Below are positions 27,200 to 35,692 of a stretch of 64,000 nt of DNA, one piece after another. The DNA is from Commensalibacter nepenthis (GTDB lineage Bacteria > Pseudomonadota > Alphaproteobacteria > Acetobacterales > Acetobacteraceae). The stretch is taken from contig NZ_JASBAN010000001.1 of the NCBI RefSeq assembly GCF_029953305.1, forward strand, positions 1,077,501 through 1,141,500. Reading direction: 5' to 3'. Each line of letters opens with the position of its first letter. The first letter of the stretch is position 1. The translations under genes were made by a program, and so were the position numbers. A model generated the notes under the pieces. The model saw only the letters and a program-made list of their open reading frames with translations, was not told the DNA's origin and made no database searches.

Positions 27200-28504
27200 A
27201 TGAGTAGTTTATTTAGATCTCAAGCGTTATCAGCAAAAAAAGATGCATGGCTTGGTAATGTACAAGATATTCAACCTATATCTGTCCGTATAATTTGTAT
27301 TGCATCTTTTCTCTTAACTATCCTTTTTGTGCTTTATTTTTATTATGGTAGTTATACACGTCGTGTTCATGCCGTAGGTAATGTAATGCCATCTTCTGGG
27401 CTTGTAACTATTGGTTCACGAGTAAATGGTATTATTACTAAAAAAAATATAGTAGAAGGACAATTTGTAAAAAAAAATGATGTTCTTTTTGTAATTAGTG
27501 TAGATAGTAACTCTATTTCTGGTCCAACGCAAGAACATATTAATAATCTTTTAAAACAACAAGAAAAAATATTAAATAAACAAATAGAAATAAAAGAACA
27601 AGATGCCCCTATAGAAAAGAATAATATTTTTAACAGTTTAAGTAATTTACAAAAACAACATAATAAAGTGACAGAACAAATTAATAAGGATAATGAGATT
27701 ATTCCTCTTATTCAAAGTTCATTAGTTTTGATTCAAAAAGCCAAAAAACTATCTTTAGCAACAAATCAAGAATATCAAAGTCAATTGTTTACTTATGCCC
27801 AAATTTTAAGTACACATGCTCAATTTTTGCAAAATCAAACAACTATTGAAGGACAAATTTTGGATAATGTGTCAAAAATCAAATTGTTTGATAATAAAAG
27901 AACAAGTGAAGTAAATGAATTAAAAAAACAACTTCTTCAAACAAAACAGCAAATTATAGAATCGGAAAAACAACAAAATATTTATATTACCGCACCAATT
28001 GATGGGAAAATAACCGCTGTACGTGGATATATTGGGCAACAAATAGAAGCCAATATGTCGTTAGCCAGTATTATTCCTAAGGATGATCCCCTAGATGCAG
28101 AACTATATGTTTCAAGTTCGTCTATTGGTTTTTTAAAAAAACAACAAGTAGTTATTTTACGTTACGATGCTTTTCCATATCAAAAATTTGGTTTTGCAAA
28201 AGGTATTATTACCGAAATAACATATTCTCCAATCACATCAAAAGTTATGGGAAAAGAAGCAGTAAGCGAACAATTGGTAACTGAGTTTACACAAAATAAT
28301 AGTGTTAATACAGATCATACACTTTATCGTATTCGCGTTCGTCCTACGAAGGAATATATTTTAGCAGATGGTAAAATATATTATTTACATCCTGGTATGC
28401 GTGTACAAGCAGATATAGCCGTTGATAATCGTAAATTATATCAATGGATGTTTAAACCAGTTATTCAAATTAATGATACTATACAAACAATATTAATGAA
28501 ATAA
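27200..28504 (+). CDS. HlyD-family periplasmic adaptor (membrane fusion protein) of type I secretion
   Basis: The adaptor links an inner-membrane ABC exporter to an outer-membrane TolC-type channel. The 434-aa protein has a short cytoplasmic N-terminus and one membrane segment at about residues 31-50. A lipoyl-like half motif follows (GLVTIGSRVNGIITKKNIVE), then a long coiled-coil hairpin rich in Lys/Gln/Asn (about 115-255). The second lipoyl half is TAPIDGKITAVRGYIGQQIE. It most resembles adaptors of C39-type microcin exporters (CvaA-like). Only 5 bp separate it from the ABC gene. Base composition is extreme: the 60 bases at 27541-27600 contain 8 G or C. No outer-membrane partner is encoded here. 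Confidence 0.88.
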   Translation: MSSLFRSQALSAKKDAWLGNVQDIQPISVRIICIASFLLTILFVLYFYYGSYTRRVHAVGNVMPSSGLVTIGSRVNGIITKKNIVEGQFVKKNDVLFVISVDSNSISGPTQEHINNLLKQQEKILNKQIEIKEQDAPIEKNNIFNSLSNLQKQHNKVTEQINKDNEIIPLIQSSLVLIQKAKKLSLATNQEYQSQLFTYAQILSTHAQFLQNQTTIEGQILDNVSKIKLFDNKRTSEVNELKKQLLQTKQQIIESEKQQNIYITAPIDGKITAVRGYIGQQIEANMSLASIIPKDDPLDAELYVSSSSIGFLKKQQVVILRYDAFPYQKFGFAKGIITEITYSPITSKVMGKEAVSEQLVTEFTQNNSVNTDHTLYRIRVRPTKEYILADGKIYYLHPGMRVQADIAVDNRKLYQWMFKPVIQINDTIQTILMK

Positions 28505-28509
28505 ATACT

Positions 28510-30690
28510 ATGATTGCAGTATTAGAAAAATTAAAATTTAATTTTGGTCATAAAGTTCCAATAATTTTACAGGTTGAAGCTTCAGAGTGTGGATTAGCTT
28601 GTCTTGCTATGATTTTGGGTTATCATAAAAATTTTATTGATTTGGCAACATTTAGACGAAAAGAATCTATTTCCATTAAAGGCATAAATCTTAAAAATAT
28701 TATTGATATTGCTCATCGTAATAATTTATCAACACGTCCTTTAAGACTAGAATTAGAGGAACTTGATAAACTAAAACTTCCTTGTATTTTACATTGGGGT
28801 TTTAATCATTTTGTTGTCTTAGTTAGTGTAAAATCTAATTATATTATTATAAATGATCCTTCACATGGGCAAAGAAAAGTATCTTTGGAGGATGTTAATA
28901 AAGAATTTACTGGCATTGCGCTTGAAGTTACTCCAAATGAACATTTTGAACGTAAAGATGAACGTAATAATTTAAAATTAAGAGATCTTTTTCGTAAAAC
29001 AAAAGGTTTAAAGAAAACTTTATTATATTTATTTTTTGCTTCATTAGGCTTAGAGGCAATTGCTATTATAATGCCAATGGCATCACAAGTTGTTATTGAT
29101 GAAGTTATTGTTACAATGGATAAAGGACTATTAACAACTATTGCTATTGGTGTTGCTCTTTTAATTTTATTACAAATGGTCATTGCAACAGCAAGAACGT
29201 GGATGGTTATGTTATTTAGTACTCGTCTTAGTGTTCAATGGAATTTGGGATTGTTTGAGCATTTATCTTCTTTACCAATGGATTATTTTATTAAAAGACA
29301 TGTTGGTGACGTTTTATCTAGATTTGCCTCATTGGGTATTATTCAAAAAACAATAACAACAGATATGGTTCAAGTTGTTATGGACGGAATTATGGCTGTT
29401 GGTATGCTTATAATGCTAATCATTTACGGTAAGTGGTTAGCTGCTGTAACATTAATAGCTGTAACTTTAGATATTTTATTACGTATTATTGCTTATGGTC
29501 CATATAAACAAGCATCTGAAGAAGGGATAGTATATTCAGCAAAAAAAGATTCACATTTTATTGAAACTTTACGTGGAATGGCAAGCGTTAAATTACTTGG
29601 TTTACAAGAAAGTCGTCAGGTTGGATGGATCAATTTATTAGTTGATACCATTAATGTTGGGTTAAAAACCCAACGATATGATTTAATTTTTGGCCGTATT
29701 AATGATTTTGTTTTTTCCGCAGATCGTTTGATTATGATGGTATTAGGGGCTTATTATGTTATGGATAATGTAATGAGTGTTGGTATGTTAGTAGCTTTTC
29801 TATCGTATAAAGATCAGTTCACTGGACGCATTAGTAACCTTGTGAGTGCAGTTTTTAATTTAAAAATGTTATCTATTCAAAGTGATCGAATTTCTGATAT
29901 TGTTCTTAACCCAACAGAAAAAGAATTAATTGTTTCGTATAATAACGCACCTACACAACAAGCCATTAGCTCTGCAATCATTTCAAATGAAACAAGAGAG
30001 TTTTCTCATTTATCTTGTTATAATCTTGGTTTTCGATATTCACCTAATGAAGATTGGATTTTTCGTCATATAAATATTCTTATACCTAAAGGTAGTAGCG
30101 TTGCTATTGTAGGACCTTCTGGATGTGGTAAATCGACTCTATTAAAAGCAATGATGGGATTAACATTTCCTGAAGAAGGAGAAATTCTATTTAACGGAGA
30201 AAATATTTTAAAAAATCCATTAAACGACTATCGTAATAAAATTGCTGGAGTTTTACAGGATGATGGTTTGTTTTCTGGTTCTATCGCTGAGAATATTTGT
30301 GGATTTAATAATCAACCAAATTTTGATCTTATTAAAAAATGCGCAGAAGAATCTTCAATTCTAGAAGATATTGAAAATATGCCAATGAAATTTGAAACTT
30401 TTGTTGGAGATATGGGAAGTTCTTTGTCAGGAGGACAAAAGCAACGTGTAATTTTAGCTCGTGCTTTATATAGTCAACCTGATATTTTATTTTTAGACGA
30501 AGCAACTAGTCATTTAGATGAAGCAACAGAATCTTTTATCGCTCATGTGTTAACTAATTTAAAAATTACAAGAGTTATTATCGCTCATCGTCCTGCTACA
30601 GTTGCTCATTGTGATTATATTATTGTAATGGATAAAAATTTAAATAAAGAAGGAAAGATTAGTATAATTAAAAGAGAGGATTTGGTTTGA
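28510..30690 (+). CDS. C39-peptidase-containing ABC exporter (bacteriocin/microcin type)
   Basis: The 726-aa protein cleaves double-glycine leaders and pumps the mature peptide out. The N-terminal C39 peptidase has the full triad C27 (EASECGLACLAM), H100 (WGFNHFVVL) and D116 (INDPSHGQ). It is followed by a six-helix transmembrane domain (about 165-450). The nucleotide-binding domain has Walker A GPSGCGKST near 535, signature LSGGQKQR near 639 and Walker B ILFLDEAT near 659. All catalytic residues are present, so it should be active. It lies directly behind the HlyD gene, and the only double-glycine precursor I see is the peptide at 26585. An IS6 copy begins 22 bp after its stop. Confidence 0.93.
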   Translation: MIAVLEKLKFNFGHKVPIILQVEASECGLACLAMILGYHKNFIDLATFRRKESISIKGINLKNIIDIAHRNNLSTRPLRLELEELDKLKLPCILHWGFNHFVVLVSVKSNYIIINDPSHGQRKVSLEDVNKEFTGIALEVTPNEHFERKDERNNLKLRDLFRKTKGLKKTLLYLFFASLGLEAIAIIMPMASQVVIDEVIVTMDKGLLTTIAIGVALLILLQMVIATARTWMVMLFSTRLSVQWNLGLFEHLSSLPMDYFIKRHVGDVLSRFASLGIIQKTITTDMVQVVMDGIMAVGMLIMLIIYGKWLAAVTLIAVTLDILLRIIAYGPYKQASEEGIVYSAKKDSHFIETLRGMASVKLLGLQESRQVGWINLLVDTINVGLKTQRYDLIFGRINDFVFSADRLIMMVLGAYYVMDNVMSVGMLVAFLSYKDQFTGRISNLVSAVFNLKMLSIQSDRISDIVLNPTEKELIVSYNNAPTQQAISSAIISNETREFSHLSCYNLGFRYSPNEDWIFRHINILIPKGSSVAIVGPSGCGKSTLLKAMMGLTFPEEGEILFNGENILKNPLNDYRNKIAGVLQDDGLFSGSIAENICGFNNQPNFDLIKKCAEESSILEDIENMPMKFETFVGDMGSSLSGGQKQRVILARALYSQPDILFLDEATSHLDEATESFIAHVLTNLKITRVIIAHRPATVAHCDYIIVMDKNLNKEGKISIIKREDLV

Positions 30691-30712
30691 CATCCTATAT
30701 TCGGTCTTGTTG

Positions 30713-31579
30713 CAAATATTGAATGGTGCTGTGATTAGCCATAAAGCTAGCTAATTTAGACGGGTATATTATTATTTAGACCGAATATGCTTTGAATGAG
30801 TTTTATTTGTTCGTTGATTGTCCATTTTCCTTTAAAACCCAGTCCTTTTTTAATCCAGAGAATGGCCTCATATCCTTTGAGTGTTTTTCTTGCTGTATGA
30901 AAAGATTGAAAACAGCCATTTCTTGGTATACCCCTCTTTAACCTGAAATGATCATTTTCTATTCCCTGTTGTAAGGATTTTTTTGTTTCATGAACGCAGT
31001 GATTGGGAAGGATATACTCATTCTTCATGGTCTGTATGGTCTTTGGAAACGGTAATGCTTTATCTGTTCCAATATAGGTTGGAGCGAATAGACCATCTTT
31101 TTTAAACGCCTTTCTAAAGAAACGTTGTGCTGCTTTGATATTTCTTTTAGCTGTTAATAAGAAATCAATAGCAGTTCCATTCTTATCAATGGCTCTATAT
31201 AGATACTTCCACTGACCTTTTACCTTGATATAGGTTTCATCAATCCTCACCTCACCACAATGGGGTTTTCTATAGCTTCTCAAACGTTTTTCTAATAGAG
31301 GAGCATAGCGTAATACCCAACGGTTTAACGTGCTATGATCAACGCTTACTCCACGCTCTAAAAACAATTCCTCAATGTCTCGATAGCTAAGACAATAGCG
31401 TAAATACCAGTTTACCGCTTGGATAATCATCAACCCACTAAAGTGGCGACCTTTAAAATCATCCTTAGACCTTAATATAAGCTTGCTATAGATACCAATA
31501 GACATAAATCAATCCTAAAAAAATAATCAATCCATTGCTATATCATACTAAAATACATAATTAAATTTGCAACAAGACC
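30713..31579 (-). mobile_element. IS6-family insertion sequence, full length
   Basis: The 867-bp copy starts GGTCTTGTTGCAAATATT and ends AAATTTGCAACAAGACC, giving inverted ends. It has inserted against, or inside, another IS6 copy whose 3' part continues at 31580. No 8-bp target duplication is visible. It bounds the right side of the exporter island, in the opposite orientation to the left-hand copy. Confidence 0.9.
30756..31505 (-). CDS. IS6-family transposase
   Basis: The 249-aa DDE transposase is apparently intact, with D89 in RIDETYIK, D148 in YIGTDKA and E183 in GIENDHF. An N-terminal HTH-like segment (YRDIEELFLERGVSVDHSTL) precedes the core. IS6 elements move by a replicative, cointegrate-forming route and often leave adjacent deletions. 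It is nearly identical to the copies at 34792 and 40037. Confidence 0.93.
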   Translation of the reverse strand: MSIGIYSKLILRSKDDFKGRHFSGLMIIQAVNWYLRYCLSYRDIEELFLERGVSVDHSTLNRWVLRYAPLLEKRLRSYRKPHCGEVRIDETYIKVKGQWKYLYRAIDKNGTAIDFLLTAKRNIKAAQRFFRKAFKKDGLFAPTYIGTDKALPFPKTIQTMKNEYILPNHCVHETKKSLQQGIENDHFRLKRGIPRNGCFQSFHTARKTLKGYEAILWIKKGLGFKGKWTINEQIKLIQSIFGLNNNIPV

Positions 31580-31978
31580 GAAGATGGTCTATTCGCACCC
31601 ACTCATATTGGAACAGATAAAGCATCTCCTTTTCCAAAAACCATACAGACCATGAAGAATGAGCATATCCTTGCCAATCACTGCGTTCATGAAACAAAGA
31701 AATCTTTACAACAGGGAATAGAAAATGATCATTTTAGAGTAAAGAGAATTATCCCAAAGAATGGTTGCTTTCAGTCTTTTCATACCGCAAGAAAAACACT
31801 CAAAGGATATGAGGCCATTCTCTGGATAAAAAAAGGACTGGGTTTTAAAGGAAAATGGACAATCAACGAACAAATAAAACTCATTCAAAATCTATTCGGT
31901 TTAAACAATCCTCTTGCTTACTAAATGATTCAATCTTTATGGCTCTTTACAACTTAAAATATTATTTGCGACAAGACC
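31580..31978 (+). mobile_element. IS6-family 3' fragment
   Basis: The fragment begins inside the transposase at EDGLFAPTHIGTDKA, remains open to the stop near 31924 and ends at the variant terminus ATTATTTGCGACAAGACC. The 5' half is missing, so it is inactive. The intact copy at 30713 abuts it. Confidence 0.85.
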
Positions 31979-32091
31979 TAAATTATTATAACACTGTTAA
32001 ACCCCATAAAGGCATTCAAGGAAAAACACCCTATGAGGTCTTAGATAATTATTTTAAACAAAATCTGTAAATAACTCGACCAATTCCTACA
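31979..32091 (+). mobile_element. IS481-family 3' end remnant
   Basis: It encodes the transposase tail (NYYNTVKPHKGIQGKTPYEV) up to the stop and ends with AATTCCTACA. It directly follows the IS6 end, the same junction type as at 67, 39959 and 43466. Confidence 0.82.
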
Positions 32092-32305
32092 AATAAACAA
32101 AGTAAAAAAAATTTCAGATTTTTTTCGAGCTATAAAATTTCTATAAATATATATTTTCAATATAATAATAAAAATTAAGCGCTCAATATTTTTCCTTGCT
32201 ATCTCAACGAAAATCAATCAAAACAAATATATCTCTATTAAAAAAGATCTTTTATCTTTATTACATTTTCCTCTATTTTATACAAGATTTATAAGGGATA
32301 ATTTT

Positions 32306-33514
32306 ATGAAGCGTGCTAAAAACTATCGTCCTGCCACAAAACTGATTCACGGAGGGGTGAACAGAACTTCTTTTGACGAAACCAGCGATGCTGTGTTCTT
32401 GACCTCTGGTTTTATTTATGACAGCGCGGAACAAGCAGAGCTCACTTTCAAAGGTGAGGCTGATCATTATCAATATAGTCGCTTTAACAACCCTAATTTA
32501 ACCTCTTTAGAAAATCGCCTTTCTGAACTAGAGGGAGCAGAAGCATGCGCTTTAACTGCTATGGGTATGAGTGCAATTTACGCTAGTTTGATCCCTTTAG
32601 TTAAAACTGGCGATGTTGTAGTTGCTTCTCGTGCTTTATTTGGTTCCAGCTATTGGATTATCGAAAATCTTTTACCTCAAATGGGTGTGGAAACCATTTT
32701 CGTTGATGGCACAGACCTACAACAATGGGAGCAAGCCCTTAGCAAACCAACGGCTGCCGTCTTAATTGAAACGCCTTCCAATCCTATGCTGGATATCTTA
32801 GACATCAAAGCCATTGCTGAATTGACGCATAAAGCTGGCGGTAAACTCATCGTGGACAATGTCTTTGCAACCCCTTTATATCAACATCCTTTACAATGGG
32901 GTGCTGACATTGTGGTGTATTCTTGTACAAAACATATTGATGGGCAAGGACGTGTTCTGGGTGGGGCTGTATTAGCAAATAAAAGCATTATTCAAGATCA
33001 TATTACCCCATTTATCAGAAATACAGGCATTGGTTTATCCCCATTTAACGCTTGGGTCTTATTTAAAGGATTAGAAACACTGCCTTTACGTGTCGAAAAA
33101 ATGACACAAAATGCCTTGGCTTGTGCTGAGTTTTTGGAAAAATCAGAGCATGTTTTGCGTGTTTTATATCCTGGTCTAACATCACATCCGCACTATGAAC
33201 TTGGACAAAAACAAATGTCCGCTGCCAGCACCATGATTGGGTTTGAGATCAAAGGGGGCAAAAAAGCTGCATTTGCTTTTATGAATGCTTTGGAACTTAT
33301 TTTAATTTCTAATAATCTTGGAGATAGTCGTTGTATTATGACGCATCCTGCCACAACAACCCATATGAAAATCGGTGAAGCGGAACGCTTGCATTTAGGG
33401 ATTACAAATGGCTGTATTCGATTTTCAGTCGGTGTAGAAGATGTTCAAGATATTATCGAAGATTTGCAACAAGGTTTGGATGCCGTTGTTGCTTTATCAA
33501 ATGCAGAAAAATAA
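32306..33514 (+). CDS. metZ: O-succinylhomoserine sulfhydrylase MetZ
   Basis: MetZ makes homocysteine from O-succinylhomoserine and sulfide. It belongs to the Cys/Met-metabolism PLP family. The 402-aa protein has the motifs YSRFNNPNLTSLE, LIETPSNPMLDI and the PLP lysine in SCTKHIDGQGRVLGG. The HIDGQGR sequence is typical of MetZ rather than MetC or MetB. RBS AAGGGA precedes the ATG. I looked for a SAM-II riboswitch in the 214 bp upstream, which is common in this class, and did not recognise one. Confidence 0.9.
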   Translation: MKRAKNYRPATKLIHGGVNRTSFDETSDAVFLTSGFIYDSAEQAELTFKGEADHYQYSRFNNPNLTSLENRLSELEGAEACALTAMGMSAIYASLIPLVKTGDVVVASRALFGSSYWIIENLLPQMGVETIFVDGTDLQQWEQALSKPTAAVLIETPSNPMLDILDIKAIAELTHKAGGKLIVDNVFATPLYQHPLQWGADIVVYSCTKHIDGQGRVLGGAVLANKSIIQDHITPFIRNTGIGLSPFNAWVLFKGLETLPLRVEKMTQNALACAEFLEKSEHVLRVLYPGLTSHPHYELGQKQMSAASTMIGFEIKGGKKAAFAFMNALELILISNNLGDSRCIMTHPATTTHMKIGEAERLHLGITNGCIRFSVGVEDVQDIIEDLQQGLDAVVALSNAEK

Positions 33515-33525
33515 AGTTTCATTTC

Positions 33526-34020
33526 ATGCACTATAATATCCCTCCGTTACTATTCTCGCCCATTGCCAGAACTGATAAAAAGCAATATCAAGACCTGATT
33601 CAGAACCCTTATGTATTTAAAGCAAAGTTACATCAAATTCATATCGCAATTTATCCTTTTTGGTTAGAAGAATATTCTTTTCCACGAAAAAATATCTATA
33701 GTTGGGGGTATCATGTTCGTATTGAGAACCATTGCCTGAACCCTATCCATATTTTAAGAAAAAACTGGAATATTATTCAAAGCAACAACCACGTTAAAAC
33801 AATTAACACCCCCATTATTGCCGATAATAATGCGCTATTAAATGTCGGAGAGGCATGTGATTATACCGCCTGCATAACTTTGGATACTCCGTCCAATATC
33901 ATCAAAGGATATTCACTATTTCCAAAGAGACAGAGCCAACAGTCAATATCGATATTCCTTCTTTTACGCTCGATAATCCACATGAATTATTTTCCATTAA
34001 CTAAAGATGAAATACTATGA
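33526..34020 (+). pseudogene. apaG: ApaG-domain protein with a C-terminal frameshift
   Basis: The first part encodes an ApaG/DUF525 beta-sandwich domain (IYSWGYHVRIENHCLNPIHI, then VGEACDYTACITLDTPSNII). After GY at about 33910 the frame goes wrong: the expected ending TVNIDIPSFTLDNPHELF is encoded in the frame one base back and would stop at 34004. One missing T near 33912 (TATTC for TATTTC) would restore GYFTISKETEPTVNIDIP. As written, the 164-aa frame ends by overlapping folE. It is either a real frameshift mutation or a sequencing error. ApaG function is still poorly defined. Confidence 0.82.
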
Positions 34021-34619
34021 ATAACAAAGACAATCCCACTCCAACCCGTAAAGATGCAGAAGAAGCCATCCGCACGTTAATTCGCTGGACTGGGGATAAT
34101 CCAGAACGCGAAGGACTGCTCGACACCCCTAAACGTGTTATAGATTCTTACTCCGAATTTTTTGCTGGCTACAAAGAAGACCCCAGAGAGATATTATCTC
34201 GTACTTTTGACGAAGTGGGTGGATATAAAGAAATTGTTTTACTAAAAGACATTCGCTTTGAAAGCCATTGTGAGCATCATATGGTTCCTATTATTGGTAA
34301 TGCTCATGTCGCTTATTTTCCCAACTCACGTGTTGTTGGGATATCTAAACTGGCACGGATTGTCGAAATTTTTGCGAAACGCTTACAAATCCAAGAACGG
34401 ATGACCTCTGAAATCGCCAATATTATCCAAGAAGTTTTAGAACCCAAAGGCGTCGCCGTTATTATCGAGGGCAGCCACCAATGTATGACAACACGTGGTG
34501 TTCATAATACAGGCGTTTCTATGATTACCTCTAAAATGTTAGGGGTGTTCAGAGACGATCCGATTGCCAGAAGTGAACTCTTAATGACGTTAAATCGCCC
34601 CTCAACATTAGGGTTATAA
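34017..34619 (+). CDS. folE: GTP cyclohydrolase I FolE
   Basis: FolE opens GTP to 7,8-dihydroneopterin triphosphate, the entry to folate and, through QueD, queuosine. The 200-aa protein contains the zinc motif [10 protein letters not shown], the GISKLARIV block and [11 protein letters not shown] with the second zinc cysteine. Length is normal. It follows apaG; the ATG overlaps the frameshifted apaG stop, while the repaired apaG frame would leave 12 bp between them. Confidence 0.96.
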   Translation: MNNKDNPTPTRKDAEEAIRTLIRWTGDNPEREGLLDTPKRVIDSYSEFFAGYKEDPREILSRTFDEVGGYKEIVLLKDIRFESHCEHHMVPIIGNAHVAYFPNSRVVGISKLARIVEIFAKRLQIQERMTSEIANIIQEVLEPKGVAVIIEGSHQCMTTRGVHNTGVSMITSKMLGVFRDDPIARSELLMTLNRPSTLGL

Positions 34620-34739
34620 ATCCACGATCACTTCGTCTTTCATCATAAGGCGAAGTTTTTGGCGAGGTTCTGGATAATGATCCGTAGAAATCACTTCACA
34701 TAAATATTTCATTTGTCGACGGGTTGTATACAGTTGATC
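34614..34739 (-). pseudogene. 3' remnant of a gene cut by IS6
   Basis: The minus strand is open for about 41 codons ending MKDEVIVDL at a stop that overlaps the folE stop by 6 bp. The frame has no start and runs into the IS6 terminus at 34740. It looks like the C-terminus of a gene once convergent with folE. I cannot name the family from this piece. Confidence 0.4.
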
Positions 34740-35619
34740 GGTCTTGTCGTAAATTTGAAATTGGGTTATATTTCGCTATAAAATAAGTGAGTTAGCAAGG
34801 AAGTGTGTTATTTAATCCGAAGATATTTTGGATAAGCTTTATTTGTTCGTTGATTGTCCATTTTCCTTTAAAACCCAGTCCTTTTTTAATCCAGAGAATG
34901 GCCTCATATCCTTTGAGTGTTTTTCTTGCGGTATGAAAAGATTGAAAGCAACCATTCTTTGGGATCATTCTCTTTACTCTAAAATGATCATTTTCTATTC
35001 CCTGTTGTAAAGATTTCTTGGTTTCATGAACGCAGTGATTGGGAAGGATATGCTCATTCTTCATGGTTTGTATGGTCTTTGGAAAAGTTGCGGCTTGATC
35101 TGTTCCAATATGGGTTGGAGCGAACAGACCATCTTCTTTAAACGCCTTTCTAAAGAAACGTTGTGCTGCTTTGATATTTCTTTTAGCTGTTAATAAGAAA
35201 TCAATAGCAGTTCCATTCTTATCAATGGCTCTATATAGATACTTCCACTGACCTTTTACCTTGATATAGGTTTCATCAATCCTCACCTCACCACAATGGG
35301 GCTTTCTATAGCTTCTCAAACGTTTTTCTAATAGTGGTGCATAGCGTAATACCCAACGATTTAACGTGCTATGATCTGTATTTATCCCACGTTCTAAAAA
35401 CAATTCCTCAATGTCTCGATAGCTAAGACAATAGCGTAAATACCAGTTTACCGCTTGGATAATCATCAATCCATTAAAATGACGACCTTTAAAATCATTC
35501 CTAGGTCTTAATATAAGCTTGCTATAGATACCAATAGACATAAATCGTTCCTAAAATATAAATACTCACTCCATTTCTACATCATACTAAAATACATAAT
35601 TAAATTTGCGACAAGACCG
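34740..35619 (-). mobile_element. IS6-family insertion sequence, full length (variant end)
   Basis: This 880-bp copy starts GGTCTTGTCGTAAATTTGAA and ends AAATTTGCGACAAGACC. Its 3' non-coding end (AGCAAGGAAGTGTGTTATTT) differs from that of the copy at 39960, marking a second subtype, also seen as a scar at 20085. Confidence 0.9.
34792..35541 (-). CDS. IS6-family transposase
   Basis: This is an intact 249-aa frame with the DDE triad (RIDETY, HIGTDQA, GIENDHF). It differs from the 30756 copy at scattered sites (for example RPRND, GINTDHS, DQAATF), consistent with a separate subtype. Confidence 0.92.
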   Translation of the reverse strand: MSIGIYSKLILRPRNDFKGRHFNGLMIIQAVNWYLRYCLSYRDIEELFLERGINTDHSTLNRWVLRYAPLLEKRLRSYRKPHCGEVRIDETYIKVKGQWKYLYRAIDKNGTAIDFLLTAKRNIKAAQRFFRKAFKEDGLFAPTHIGTDQAATFPKTIQTMKNEHILPNHCVHETKKSLQQGIENDHFRVKRMIPKNGCFQSFHTARKTLKGYEAILWIKKGLGFKGKWTINEQIKLIQNIFGLNNTLPC

Positions 35620-35692
35620 ACCAGAAATACTAATGATGGTTAGTAAAGTGAATTTTTTTAATATATTCATTTTTAATTATTTTCCCAACTAT

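Noticed and set aside
23612-31579. Island as a classical composite transposon
   Set aside because: The flanking IS6 copies are inverted, the left one is dead, and no target duplication is seen; IS association is clear but mobility as a unit is not.
31855-32070. 71-codon frame joining IS6 and IS481 tails
   Set aside because: It crosses the junction of two dead IS fragments; the fusion is accidental.
32092-32305. Possible SAM-II riboswitch upstream of metZ
   Set aside because: The region is a run of A/T with no recognisable pseudoknot core; a covariance-model search would be needed to claim one.
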